Source: VAZQ01 sp963702695
GTDB lineage: Bacteria; Pseudomonadota; Alphaproteobacteria; Rhizobiales; Xanthobacteraceae
Direction of reading: 5' to 3'
Length of the DNA: 64,000 nt
NCBI GenBank assembly: GCA_963702695.1
Contig: CAVPDS010000015.1
Location: 1-64,000 of the forward strand
The notes under the pieces are model-generated. The model had not been told where the DNA came from and did no database searches. It saw only the letters and a program-made list of their open reading frames with translations. Positions 33,449 to 41,618 of the stretch are shown piece after piece (the stretch's first letter is position 1; each line of letters opens with the position of its first letter). The translations under genes and the position numbers were made by a program.

Positions 33449-33895
33449 TCACTTCATCACCGCGACACCGGCCTGCGCGACCTCGTCGTCCTGATGGCCG
33501 CTGCCGCCGCTGACGCCGATCGCGCCGATGAGCTTGCCGTCGGCGATGAGTGGCAACCCGCCGGGCGCGGCCGAGATTCCCGGAAAGGTCAGGAAGAACA
33601 TGTGGCCGGCGGCGAGCGCATCGGTGAACATCTTGGTCGGCCGGCGGAACTGCGCTGCGGTCTCGGCCTTCGCCTGCGCGATCTTGATCGAGCCGTACTG
33701 GGTGTTATCCATCTTCAGGAAGTAAACCAGCGCGCCGGTCGGCTCAGCGATCGCGATCGCCATCGCGAAACCGTTCCTGCGCGCCTCGGCCTCCGCGGCA
33801 GCCGCGACCTTGCGCGCCTGCTCGAGCGTGACCGGCATGCCGTGCGGCACCGTCGGCGGCGGCGCGGGTGCCGGGCTTGTTGGTTGCTGGGCCAT
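33449..33895 (-). CDS. GlcG/HbpS-family haem-binding-type protein
   Basis: 148 residues. Pro-rich N-terminus (TSPAPAPPPTVPHG) with no signal peptide, then the GlcG/HbpS domain: VTLEQARKVAAAAEAEARRN, FAMAIAIAEPTGALVYFLKM, KAETAAQFRRPTKMF, GGLPLIADGKLIGAIGVSGG and a DDEVAQAGVAVMK tail. Family members bind haem or small ligands and are often near oxidoreductases; the role here is unknown. It ends six bases from gyrA on the same strand. A second, exported member is at 49950-50456. Confidence 0.88.
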   Translation of the reverse strand: MAQQPTSPAPAPPPTVPHGMPVTLEQARKVAAAAEAEARRNGFAMAIAIAEPTGALVYFLKMDNTQYGSIKIAQAKAETAAQFRRPTKMFTDALAAGHMFFLTFPGISAAPGGLPLIADGKLIGAIGVSGGSGHQDDEVAQAGVAVMK

Positions 33896-33901
33896 GATCG
33901 C

Positions 33902-36685
33902 TCACTCGCCGTTGCCGTTTTCGTCGCTCTCTTCCGACACCCGCTCGACCGAGACCACGCGCTCGCCCTCGGCGGTGTTGAACACGCGCACGCCCTTGGA
34001 CGCGCGGCTGGTGAAACGGATGCCCTCGACCGGCACGCGGATGAGCTGACCGCCGTTGCTGACTAGCATGATCTGATCGGTCATCTCGACCGGGAATGCC
34101 GCCACCAGCGTGCCGATCTCCTTGAGCTTGGTTGGATCGGTGGCGCGGATGCCCTTGCCGCCGCGTCCCGACACCCGGAACTGATAGGACGACGATCGCT
34201 TGCCGAAGCCCATCTCGGTGACGGTGAGCACGAACTGCTCAGCCGCGCCCATCTCGGCATAGCGCTCCTGCGGCAGCGACACGTCGTCCTGGTCGACGCC
34301 GTCCTCGGCCTCGACCACCGTCGCCTCCTCGGCTTCGGCCTCCTCGCCGGTGGCGGCGCGGCGGATCGCGCTCGATTGCTTGAGGTAGGCGGCGCGCTCG
34401 GCCGGCGTCGCCTCGACATGGCGCAGGATCGACAGCGAGATCACCTTGTCGCCATCGGCGAGCGCGATGCCGCGCACGCCCATCGAAGTGCGGCCCTGGA
34501 ACACCCGCACCTCGGTGACCGCAAAGCGGATGCACTGCCCGCCGGCGGTGGTGAGCAGCACGTCGTCCTTCTCGGTGCAGATCTGCACGTCGACGAACGC
34601 CTCGCCCTCGTCGAGCTTCATGGCGATGATGCCGGAGCGGCGCACGTCGACGAAGTCGGAAAGCTTGTTCCGCCGCACCGTGCCGCGCGTGGTCGCGAAC
34701 ATCACGTCGAAATTGCCCCAGGTCTTCTCGTCCTCGGGCAGTGGCATGATCGTGGTGATCAGTTCGCCCTGTTCGAGCGGGAGCAGGTTGATCATCGCCT
34801 TGCCGCGCGACTGCGGCGTCGCCTCCGGCAGCCGCCAGATCTTCTCCTTGTAGACGCGTCCGCGCGAGGAGAAGAACAGCACCGGCGTGTGGGTCGAGGC
34901 CACGAACAGGCGCGAGACGAAATCCTCCTCGCGCGTCGCCATGCCGGAGCGGCCTTTGCCGCCGCGGCGCTGCGCGCGATAGGTCGAGAGCGGCACGCGC
35001 TTGACGTAGCCGAGGTGGGAGACCGTGACGACCATGTCCTCGCGCTGGATCAGGTCCTCGTCCTCCATCTCACCTTCCTGGTCGATGATGATGGTGCGGC
35101 GCGGCGTCGCGAACTCGTCCTTCACGGCCTGGAGTTCGTCCTTAACCATGCGCTGGATGCGCGCGCGCGAGCGCAGGATGTCGAGATAGTCGGCGATCTC
35201 GTCGGCGAGCTTGTCGAGCTCGGCCTTGATCTCGTCGCGGCCGAGCGCGGTGAGCCGCTGCAGGCGCAGGTCGAGGATCGCCTTCGCCTGCTCGGCGGAG
35301 AGCCGCGCGGTGCCGTCCGCCGTGACCTTGTGGCGTGGGTCGTCGATCAGAGCGATCAGCGAAGCGGCGGTGGTCGCCGGCCAGTCGCGCGCCATCAGTG
35401 CCTCGCGCGCTTCGTTGGCGTCCCTGGAAGCGCGGATTAGCCTGATGACCTCGTCGATATTGGTCACGGCGATGGCGAGCCCTACCAGGATGTGAGCGCG
35501 GTCACGCGCCTTGTTGAGCAGGAATTTGGTGCGCCGGGAAATCACCTCCTCGCGGAACGTGAGGAAGCACTGCAGGAAATCCTTGAGGTTCATCACCTGC
35601 GGACGGCCGCCGTCGAGCGCGACCATGTTGGCGCCGAAGCTCGTCTGCAGCGGGGTGTAACGGTAGAGCTGATTGAGCACGACGTCCGGCACGGCATCGC
35701 GCTTGAGCTCGATCACTACGCGATAGCCCTCCCGGTCGAACTCGTCGCGCAGCGCGGAAATGCCTTCGATCTTCTTGTCGCGCCACAGTTCCCCGATGCG
35801 CTCGACCATCGTCTTCTTGTTCACCTGATAGGGAATTTCGCTGACGATGATGGCTTCGCGGTCACCGCGCAGCGCCTCGAACTCGACCTTGCCGCGCATG
35901 ATGATCGAGCCGCGGCCGAGATGATAGGCGGCGCGGATGCCGGCGCGTCCGAGGATGATGCCGCCGGTCGGAAAGTCCGGTCCCGGCACGATCGCGTTGA
36001 GCTCGTCGATGCCGAGCGCCGGATTGGCGATCAGCGCAATGGCGGCATCGATGATCTCGCCGAGATTGTGCGGCGGGATATTGGTCGCCATGCCGACTGC
36101 GATGCCGCCGGCGCCGTTGACGAGCAAGTTCGGGAAACGCGCCGGCAGCACCACCGGCTCGCGCTCGGAACTGTCGTAGTTTTCCTGGAAGGCGACGGTG
36201 TCCTTGTCGAGATCTTCCAGCAGCGCGTTGGCCACCTTCTCGAGCCGCACCTCCGTGTAGCGCATGGCCGCCGGCGGATCGCCGTCGACCGAGCCGAAAT
36301 TGCCCTGCCCGTCGATCAGCGGCAGGCGCATGGAGAAATCCTGCGCCATGCGCACCAGCGCGTCGTAGACGGCCTGGTCACCGTGCGGGTGATATTTGCC
36401 GATGACGTCGCCGACCACGCGCGCCGATTTACGGTACGGCTTGTTCCACTCGTAGCCGTTCTCGTGCATCGAATAGAGGATGCGCCGATGCACGGGCTTG
36501 AGCCCATCGCGTGCGTCCGGCAACGCGCGCGCCACGATCACGCTCATCGCGTAATCGAGGTAGCTGCGCTTCATCTCCTCCGTGATCGACACGGGGCGGA
36601 TATCGGAAGGACCGCCGTCCCCCGGCTTCTGATCGTCGCTGTCGGCCAAAAAAATACCCTGGGTTGGAAAAGCAGGAGTAACCAA
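33902..36685 (-). CDS. gyrA: DNA gyrase subunit A
   Basis: Up to 927 residues. Cuts and rejoins DNA to introduce negative supercoils with GyrB. The topoisomerase domain shows RALPDARDGLKPVHRRILYS, KYHPHGDQAVYDALVRMAQD and the catalytic Tyr in AAMRYTEVRL. The GyrA box is QRRGGKG. An acidic insert (EEAEAEEATVVEAEDGVDQD) sits late in the C-terminal wrapping domain. At the position equal to E. coli Ser83 the residue is Gln (HPHGDQAVYD); Asp87 is kept. No ATG fits the N-terminus: the listed start is TTG at 36685, and another TTG at 36649 would give MADSDDQKPGDG, which looks more like relatives. Start therefore uncertain. Confidence 0.96.
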   Translation of the reverse strand: MVTPAFPTQGIFLADSDDQKPGDGGPSDIRPVSITEEMKRSYLDYAMSVIVARALPDARDGLKPVHRRILYSMHENGYEWNKPYRKSARVVGDVIGKYHPHGDQAVYDALVRMAQDFSMRLPLIDGQGNFGSVDGDPPAAMRYTEVRLEKVANALLEDLDKDTVAFQENYDSSEREPVVLPARFPNLLVNGAGGIAVGMATNIPPHNLGEIIDAAIALIANPALGIDELNAIVPGPDFPTGGIILGRAGIRAAYHLGRGSIIMRGKVEFEALRGDREAIIVSEIPYQVNKKTMVERIGELWRDKKIEGISALRDEFDREGYRVVIELKRDAVPDVVLNQLYRYTPLQTSFGANMVALDGGRPQVMNLKDFLQCFLTFREEVISRRTKFLLNKARDRAHILVGLAIAVTNIDEVIRLIRASRDANEAREALMARDWPATTAASLIALIDDPRHKVTADGTARLSAEQAKAILDLRLQRLTALGRDEIKAELDKLADEIADYLDILRSRARIQRMVKDELQAVKDEFATPRRTIIIDQEGEMEDEDLIQREDMVVTVSHLGYVKRVPLSTYRAQRRGGKGRSGMATREEDFVSRLFVASTHTPVLFFSSRGRVYKEKIWRLPEATPQSRGKAMINLLPLEQGELITTIMPLPEDEKTWGNFDVMFATTRGTVRRNKLSDFVDVRRSGIIAMKLDEGEAFVDVQICTEKDDVLLTTAGGQCIRFAVTEVRVFQGRTSMGVRGIALADGDKVISLSILRHVEATPAERAAYLKQSSAIRRAATGEEAEAEEATVVEAEDGVDQDDVSLPQERYAEMGAAEQFVLTVTEMGFGKRSSSYQFRVSGRGGKGIRATDPTKLKEIGTLVAAFPVEMTDQIMLVSNGGQLIRVPVEGIRFTSRASKGVRVFNTAEGERVVSVERVSEESDENGNGE

Positions 36686-36982
36686 TTCAATCGCCCCGCG
36701 CCAGTCGCGCGACCCTGTTGTACCGGGCTATTTTCATATGGGAATTCAGCGAGTTATCGTCAAGCCTGCAAAGCGTGGCCAGTTCCCGGGGGCCGCGGCG
36801 GCAAAGTCCCTGGAACGCGTCCCAGGCGATTGCGTGAAGTCCCTGAGTCGACGTGGCTTTCGCCGCCGCCATGGCGCTGTATTCGAACTACACCGCGCCC
36901 GAATGCGGCACAGCCGCCGGCCGAATTCTTCCGACGAAATCTTGCGGCAATCTGCTATCGGTGCGGCGCAGGGTCCGCACCG

Positions 36983-37609
36983 ATGCCGCTCGACTATCTG
37001 GTTTCCGCGCTCGTCACCTTGCTGGTGGTGGTCGATCCGGTCGGCCTCACGCCAGCGTTCCTGGCCGTCACTACTGGCCTGCCGGGCGACGTGCGCCGCC
37101 GGATCGCCGTGCGCGCGTCGATCATCGCGGCGGCAATTCTCGCCGGCACCGCCCTCGTCGGCGCTCAGCTTCTGGGAGTCCTCGGCATCAGCCTGTCAGC
37201 GTTTCGAATCGCCGGCGGGCTGCTGCTGTTTGCAGTCGCTTCCGAGATGGTGTTCGGCGCACGCATCGAGCGCCAATCGAAGGAGGTGGAGGACGCGGTC
37301 GAGGAGCGCGTGCACAACATCGCCGCGTTTCCGCTGGCGATCCCGCTGATGGCGGGCCCGGGCGCGATCACCGCGACGCTGTTGCTGGCAGGCCAGGCCG
37401 GTGAACGGCTGCTCCAACTCGCCGGGCTGCTCGCGATGATCGTGATCGTGATGGCTGTCGCGCTCGGCTGCTTCCTGCTCGCAAACCGCATCGAGCGCTG
37501 GCTCGGCATTACCGGCAATGTGGTGTTGTCGCGCCTGCTCGGCGTGCTGCTGGCCGCGCTCGCCGTGCAGTTCGTTATCGATGGCGCGCGCGTCGTCCTG
37601 CAAGGCTGA
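36983..37609 (+). CDS. MarC-family integral membrane protein
   Basis: 208 residues from ATG 36983. About six membrane helices: YLVSALVTLLVVVDPVGLTP, ASIIAAAILAGTALVGAQLL, AFRIAGGLLLFAVASEMVFG, AFPLAIPLMAGPGAITATLL, LAGLLAMIVIVMAVALGCFL and LSRLLGVLLAALAVQFVIDG. VDPVGLTPAF and PLAIPLMAGPGAI are family signatures. Inner-membrane protein of unknown transport role; the historical link to multiple antibiotic resistance is not supported for the family. Divergent from gyrA. The 297-base gap between them holds both promoters and no supportable gene. Confidence 0.9.
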   Translation: MPLDYLVSALVTLLVVVDPVGLTPAFLAVTTGLPGDVRRRIAVRASIIAAAILAGTALVGAQLLGVLGISLSAFRIAGGLLLFAVASEMVFGARIERQSKEVEDAVEERVHNIAAFPLAIPLMAGPGAITATLLLAGQAGERLLQLAGLLAMIVIVMAVALGCFLLANRIERWLGITGNVVLSRLLGVLLAALAVQFVIDGARVVLQG

Positions 37610-37710
37610 AACACCAGCGTCTTAAGTAACCATTAAACAAGTTTCCCTAAAGACTGCGGCGGGGCGACACAACCCATGCGGGTCCGCAGGATCCGGATTG
37701 GAGATGTGTC

Positions 37711-38124
37711 ATGGCCGTTTCCGGTATTTCTTCCTCATCTACCAACAACTATCAGAACAGTTCGGTGAACGAGTTTCGCCAGGACTTCACGCAAATGGCG
37801 AAGGCGATCAAAGCCGGCGACCTGCAAGGCGCACAGCAGGCCTACTCGTCACTCACGCAACTGCAAAGCAACGGCCAAGGCCCGTCGGTCAGCGCGAACT
37901 CGCCGTTCGCGCAGGCTCTGAACCAGATCGGCCAATCGCTTCAGAATGGTGATATTTCCGGTGCCCAACAGGCGCTGACATCATTGGCCCAGCAGAGCCA
38001 GAGCGCCCAGCAGAGCCAAGGCGCCCACCACGGCCATCATCATCACCATCACGCCGACAGCAACTCCGGCGCCAGTTCGGGCGCGACCGCCACAACTGGC
38101 ACGACCGTCAACGTGATCGCCTAG
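37711..38124 (+). CDS. Small His-rich protein with two AQQA-type repeats
   Basis: 137 residues. Ser/Asn-rich start (MAVSGISSSSTNNYQNSS), then two related helical units: FRQDFTQMAKAIKAGDLQGA QQAYSSL and FAQALNQIGQSLQNGDISGA QQALTSL. A Gln-rich linker, a histidine cluster (HHGHHHHHH, residues about 106-114) and a Ser/Thr tail complete it. No signal peptide. The His cluster suggests metal binding; the helical units look like a small protein-interaction domain. Similar proteins occur in Bradyrhizobium relatives, function unknown to me. Upstream A/T-rich sequence at 37620-37650 may hold its promoter. Confidence 0.75.
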   Translation: MAVSGISSSSTNNYQNSSVNEFRQDFTQMAKAIKAGDLQGAQQAYSSLTQLQSNGQGPSVSANSPFAQALNQIGQSLQNGDISGAQQALTSLAQQSQSAQQSQGAHHGHHHHHHADSNSGASSGATATTGTTVNVIA

Positions 38125-38136
38125 CGGTGTCCCGCC

Positions 38137-38613
38137 TCACCATAAGCGCGGCTTGAAGATCATCAGCGCAAAAATGCCGATCGTCCCAAGGAACGCCGGC
38201 CAGCCGAGCAAGAACCAGATCCGAAACAGCCGGTCGTAGCGGCTGGACAAAGGCGCGTGCGCTTGCGCGGCCGCGTTGGCCAGGTCGCGCAACTCGCGCT
38301 GGATGCCGAGCACCGGCAGCCAGCACAGTCCGACCAGAACGTAAAGCGCGAGCGACGCGACGATCCAAGGCTCCCAGGCCGGATATCCCATCATCCAGGC
38401 GAGCAGGCCGCCCGAGACCGGCTGCGCAATCACCGCGTTCGCCGTGAACAGCAGATCGGCGATCACGACCAGGCGTGCGGTATGCGCGACCATCAAAGCG
38501 TCGCGGCTGCGATGCGCCATCCACATGAAGAACGCGATGCCGAGCCCGGTGCCGAACAGCACCGCTGCGCCCAACACATGGATGAGCTTGAGCGCGAACT
38601 GAAGCTCGATCAT
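38137..38613 (-). CDS. DUF2269-type integral membrane protein
   Basis: 158 residues from ATG 38613, overlapping the previous stop (ATGA). Four membrane segments: LKLIHVLGAAVLFGTGLGIA, TARLVVIADLLFTANAVIAQ, WIVASLALYVLVGLCWLPVL and WFLLGWPAFLGTIGIFALMI. The opening LKLIHVLGAAVLFGTGLG and a conserved His match DUF2269 proteins. Function unknown. Coupled to the upstream SDR/DoxX-like gene, with which it probably acts. Confidence 0.85.
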   Translation of the reverse strand: MIELQFALKLIHVLGAAVLFGTGLGIAFFMWMAHRSRDALMVAHTARLVVIADLLFTANAVIAQPVSGGLLAWMMGYPAWEPWIVASLALYVLVGLCWLPVLGIQRELRDLANAAAQAHAPLSSRYDRLFRIWFLLGWPAFLGTIGIFALMIFKPRLW

Positions 38614-39887
38614 CGATCGTCCAGGATCGCGAGCACCAACGCCGGCGGCAAGATGTTCACCGCGACCGCGACCAGCGTATCGAGCACCTGCACCCACGGG
38701 CCGCCCGCGAACGGCGACGAGAGCAGCACCGACAGCACGATCATCCCGATCAGCGCGGGCCGCGCGGTCGAGCGGACGAGAACGCCGAGCCCGAGCGCGA
38801 ATGCGAGCAGCGGCTCGGCGAGGAAGATCAGGCTGAGCGCGCCCTGCTGAAAGATCACGCGCAGCCCGCTGCCTCCGATCGCCGCGAGACCGAACGCCCC
38901 GTGCGCGATCCAGATCAGCGCGAGCGCGAGGATCGCGATCGGCTTGATCAGATAGAGCCGCGCGAACCAGCGATCCTGCACGGTTGCGGGATGCGCGGCC
39001 AGAAACTGATCAAAACTTTGCGGCGTGATGCCGGTCGCCGCCATCCAGGCCTTCGGCTCCCCGACAACACCCGCGGCAAGCTGCGCCAGTGCGGTCGAGC
39101 GCGCCGGGCTGCGCCAGCCGAGCCAGCCCAGGCCGTCGGCAACCGCACTCACGATCTTGCCAGCGATTGTCGTCACGTGCACGAGCGGCCGCGGGCGGAA
39201 GCCTGACCAGGCCCGGATTCTGGTGATGATCTCCCCGAGCGTTAGGATCTGCGGATGCGCGAGCTCCCAGCGCACCTTCGCCGGCGCCCCCGGCTTCAGC
39301 GCGAAGGCGACGGTCTCCGCGACATCGTCGATGCTCACGACCTGGATGCGGCTCTCCGCGCGGATCACCGGGGTCATCAAAGGGAAGGCAGCAAGGCCAC
39401 GCAGCATCGCGCTGCCGCCGTAGACTGCCGGTGACATCACCAGCGCCGGCCGCAGGATGACCCAATCGAGATCGAGGCTCGCAAGATGCGCATCGGCCTC
39501 GGCCTTGGTGCGCGCGAATTTCGTCGCGGCGGCCAGTTCCGCCCCGATCGCGGAGAGGTGGACGACGCGCCTGGTCATGGCGCGTTCACAGGCGTCGAAC
39601 AGGGCGCAGGTCGCCTCGACATGGACGCGCCGCGTATCGTCGCGCCCGCTGTCCTGCAGCACGCCGACGCAATTCACCACCGCATCGACGTCGTCGAGCA
39701 GCGGGCCCCAAGCATCTGCGCTGGTAAGCTTCCTGAAATCCGCCTCGACCCAGCGCGCATAGGGGAAGCGCCGCTGCGCCTGCTCGATCGAGCGGCCGGC
39801 ACCGACGAGGGAATGCCCCTCGCGCTGCAGCCGCGCCAGGATCGCCGAGCCGATGAGACCGTAGCCCCCGGTGACCAGCACCCGCAT
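38610..39887 (-). CDS. NAD(P)-binding SDR-type protein fused to a DoxX-like membrane domain
   Basis: 425 residues. Residues 1-300 are an atypical/extended SDR: VLVTGGYGLIGSAILARLQ (dinucleotide motif), AVVNCVGVLQD, HLSAIGA and a TKAEADAHLASLDLDWVILRP segment typical of NmrA-like members. From about residue 305 four membrane helices follow (LIKPIAILALALIWIAHGAF, LIFLAEPLLAFALGLGVLV, LIGMIVLSVLLSS, DTLVAVAVNILPPALVLAI), like DoxX-type domains. Such fusions are thought to act in membrane redox or lipid metabolism, but no substrate is known. The downstream DUF2269 gene overlaps it by four bases. Confidence 0.85.
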   Translation of the reverse strand: MRVLVTGGYGLIGSAILARLQREGHSLVGAGRSIEQAQRRFPYARWVEADFRKLTSADAWGPLLDDVDAVVNCVGVLQDSGRDDTRRVHVEATCALFDACERAMTRRVVHLSAIGAELAAATKFARTKAEADAHLASLDLDWVILRPALVMSPAVYGGSAMLRGLAAFPLMTPVIRAESRIQVVSIDDVAETVAFALKPGAPAKVRWELAHPQILTLGEIITRIRAWSGFRPRPLVHVTTIAGKIVSAVADGLGWLGWRSPARSTALAQLAAGVVGEPKAWMAATGITPQSFDQFLAAHPATVQDRWFARLYLIKPIAILALALIWIAHGAFGLAAIGGSGLRVIFQQGALSLIFLAEPLLAFALGLGVLVRSTARPALIGMIVLSVLLSSPFAGGPWVQVLDTLVAVAVNILPPALVLAILDDR

Positions 39888-39965
39888 GGTCCCTCATCGC
39901 CCGGCGAGCATCGACATTCTTGACCGCCGTGAGTTCGCGTCCAGCAACGCGGGCGCGCGTGGAAG

Positions 39966-40459
39966 CTAGAACGGAATCTCGTCGTCGAGGTCGCCGCGCT
40001 TCCGCCGCCGCCGGCCATCGCCGGTGCCGGCTTGCGCGCGGTCGGTCCGGGCGAGCCGAACTCGCCCGCGCCATTGTCATATCCGCCGCCCATCTCGGCG
40101 CCGCCGCCCGGTGCCTTGTCCAGCATCGTGAGCTGGCTGTTGAATTGCATGACAATCTCGGTGGAGTAGCGCTCGATGTTCTGCTGGTCGGTCCATTTCC
40201 GTGTCTGCAGACTACCTTCCAGGTAAACCTTCGAGCCTTTCTTCAAGTACTGCTCGGCCACCTTGGCGATCTGCTCATTGAAGATCACGACGCGATGCCA
40301 TTCAGTCTTTTCCCGACGCTCGCCGGTCGCCTTGTCGCGCCAGTTTTCCGAGGTGGCGATCCGAAGGTTGACGACCGGCCGGCCGTCCTGCATCCGCCGA
40401 ACCTCCGGATCCGCGCCAAGATTGCCGATCAAAATGACTTTGTTGACGGACCCTGCCAT
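39966..40459 (-). CDS. ssb: Single-stranded DNA-binding protein, frameshifted near the C-terminus
   Basis: Starts at ATG 40459 (MAGSVNKVILIGNLGADPEV) and shows the complete OB-fold: VVNLRIATSENWRDKATGER, TEWHRVVIFNEQIAKVAEQY, LKKGSKVYLEGSLQTRKW and YSTEIVMQFNSQLTML. A Gly-rich linker follows. As written, the frame loses the acidic tip and would read on for about 97 extra residues into the neighbouring gene's strand. Adding one base near 40008 (within ggcggcggcgga) restores the canonical end DLDDEIPF with TAG at 39966-39968. The tip recruits repair and replication proteins, so an intact gene is expected and a sequence error is likely. A LexA-type box lies about 105 bases upstream. Confidence 0.9.
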
Positions 40460-40562
40460 GAAACTCTCCTGCTCAACGGTCTGACAACAACCTAGTGCGG
40501 TCCAGCGTTGTCACAAGCGCCTTCGCGCTTTTGTCAACAACGCCGGACGGAAGGTGCCGCAT

Positions 40563-40577
40563 GTTCCTTATTTGTTC
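40563..40577. promoter_or_regulatory. LexA (SOS) box GTTC-N7-GTTC upstream of ssb
   Basis: The sequence gttccttatttgttc fits exactly the direct-repeat operator GTTC-N7-GTTC known for LexA of Rhizobiales and other alphaproteobacteria. It lies about 105 bases before the leftward ssb start and about 190 before the rightward barrel gene. The remaining part of this 306-base gap (40460-40765) shows no ORF. It contains a gtccagcgttgtcacaagcg / cgcttttgtcaacaacgccg imperfect inverted repeat around 40500-40545. Confidence 0.8.
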
Positions 40578-40765
40578 TCTAGCGGGGAATTTGGCTAATG
40601 GCAAGCGTTCGCAGGCGAAAAGTGGCCGATTTTACGGGACTTAGCTGTTGATTTGCTGGCTCGTTGTGGCACGCCGACAACAGCCTTTAGGGTTGTACGC
40701 TGCTATGAACCTGCGGGGCGAAATCGAAGGGGGGCGGCGCGAGACCATCAAGGGAGTGTCCCGCC

Positions 40766-41531
40766 GTGAGGAACCTACTACTTGGAGCCGCCGCGATGGC
40801 GGCCTTGATTGCATCTTATCCGGCCCGCGCCGCCGATCTGCCGGCGCCCACGCCGTATAAGGCCCCGCCGGTCATGGCGCCCGTGGCCTACAACTGGAGT
40901 GGACTTTACTTCGGCGCGAATGGCGGCGGCGTCTGGACCAGAAACAGTGAGACCACGACCGATGTGGCAACTGGAGCGGTCATAACGACTGGGACGACGA
41001 ACACGTCGGGGTTCTTGGTCGGCGGCCAGATCGGCTTCAACTGGATGTTCGGCGGCAACTGGGTCGGCGGCGTCGAAGCGGACGGCGATTGGGTCAGCGA
41101 CAAGAACAGCGTCCTGTCGCTCGACGGATCGAACCGTCACGACGGCAAGCTCGAGGCTCTCGGCACCGGTCGCGCCCGCTTCGGTTATGCGGCGAACAAC
41201 TGGTTGTTCTACGCCACTGGCGGCGTCGCCTGGAGCGAAGGACAGGTGAACTCGTACGCAGATCTTCGGCGCCGTCAATGCTGCCACTGCCGGCACCGTC
41301 GAGACCGTGAACAACACGCGGGTCGGCTGGACCGCCGGCGGCGGTGTGGAAGTCGGCATCACGCCCAATTGGACGGCGCGGGCGGAGTACCTCTTCATGG
41401 GCTTTGACAAGCTCTCCTACACCTTCCCCCTCGCCGGCCGCACCACCTCTTCGACGGCGGACGTCCAGGTCGTCCGCGGGGCGCTGAACTACAAGTTTGA
41501 CTGGGGTGCACCCATCACCGCGCGCTACTGA
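40766..41531 (+). pseudogene. Outer-membrane beta-barrel protein (Omp25/31-like), frameshifted
   Basis: GTG start at 40766 giving MRNLLLGAAAMAALIASYPA with a signal peptide ending ARAADLP. The barrel pattern is YNWSGLYFGANGGGVW, VGGQIGFNWMFGGNWVGGVE, FGYAANNWLFYATGGVAWSE. After GQVNSYA the frame is lost through one surplus base near 41260. The next frame continues IFGAVNAATAGTVETV, VGWTAGGGVEVGITPNWTAR and ends DWGAPITARY with the expected terminal aromatic. A one-base correction gives about 254 residues, close to the relative at 8609-9370. A strong terminator follows at 41546. Confidence 0.82.
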
Positions 41532-41545
41532 TCGCTCGGTCGCCG

Positions 41546-41578
41546 ACAAAACCCGGAGCGGTGCGCTCCGGGTTTTGT
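41546..41578 (+). terminator. Rho-independent terminator after the barrel gene
   Basis: A 14-bp perfect stem (acaaaacccggagc / gctccgggttttgt) with a 5-base loop, 15 bases past the stop codon, followed by tc. The A- and T-containing arms make it usable in both directions. Confidence 0.85.
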
Positions 41579-41618
41579 TCGTCAGTTCGGCAAGAGATGG
41601 CGCGGCAGCGCGCGGCGG

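Noticed and set aside
36687..36872. 61-codon minus-strand frame just upstream of gyrA
   Set aside because: No recognisable domain, no ribosome-binding site and position in a divergent promoter region; more likely chance.
35492..36982. Long plus-strand open frame running into marC
   Set aside because: The first 1.4 kb is antisense to gyrA and has no domain; only the part from ATG 36983 shows the MarC membrane pattern.
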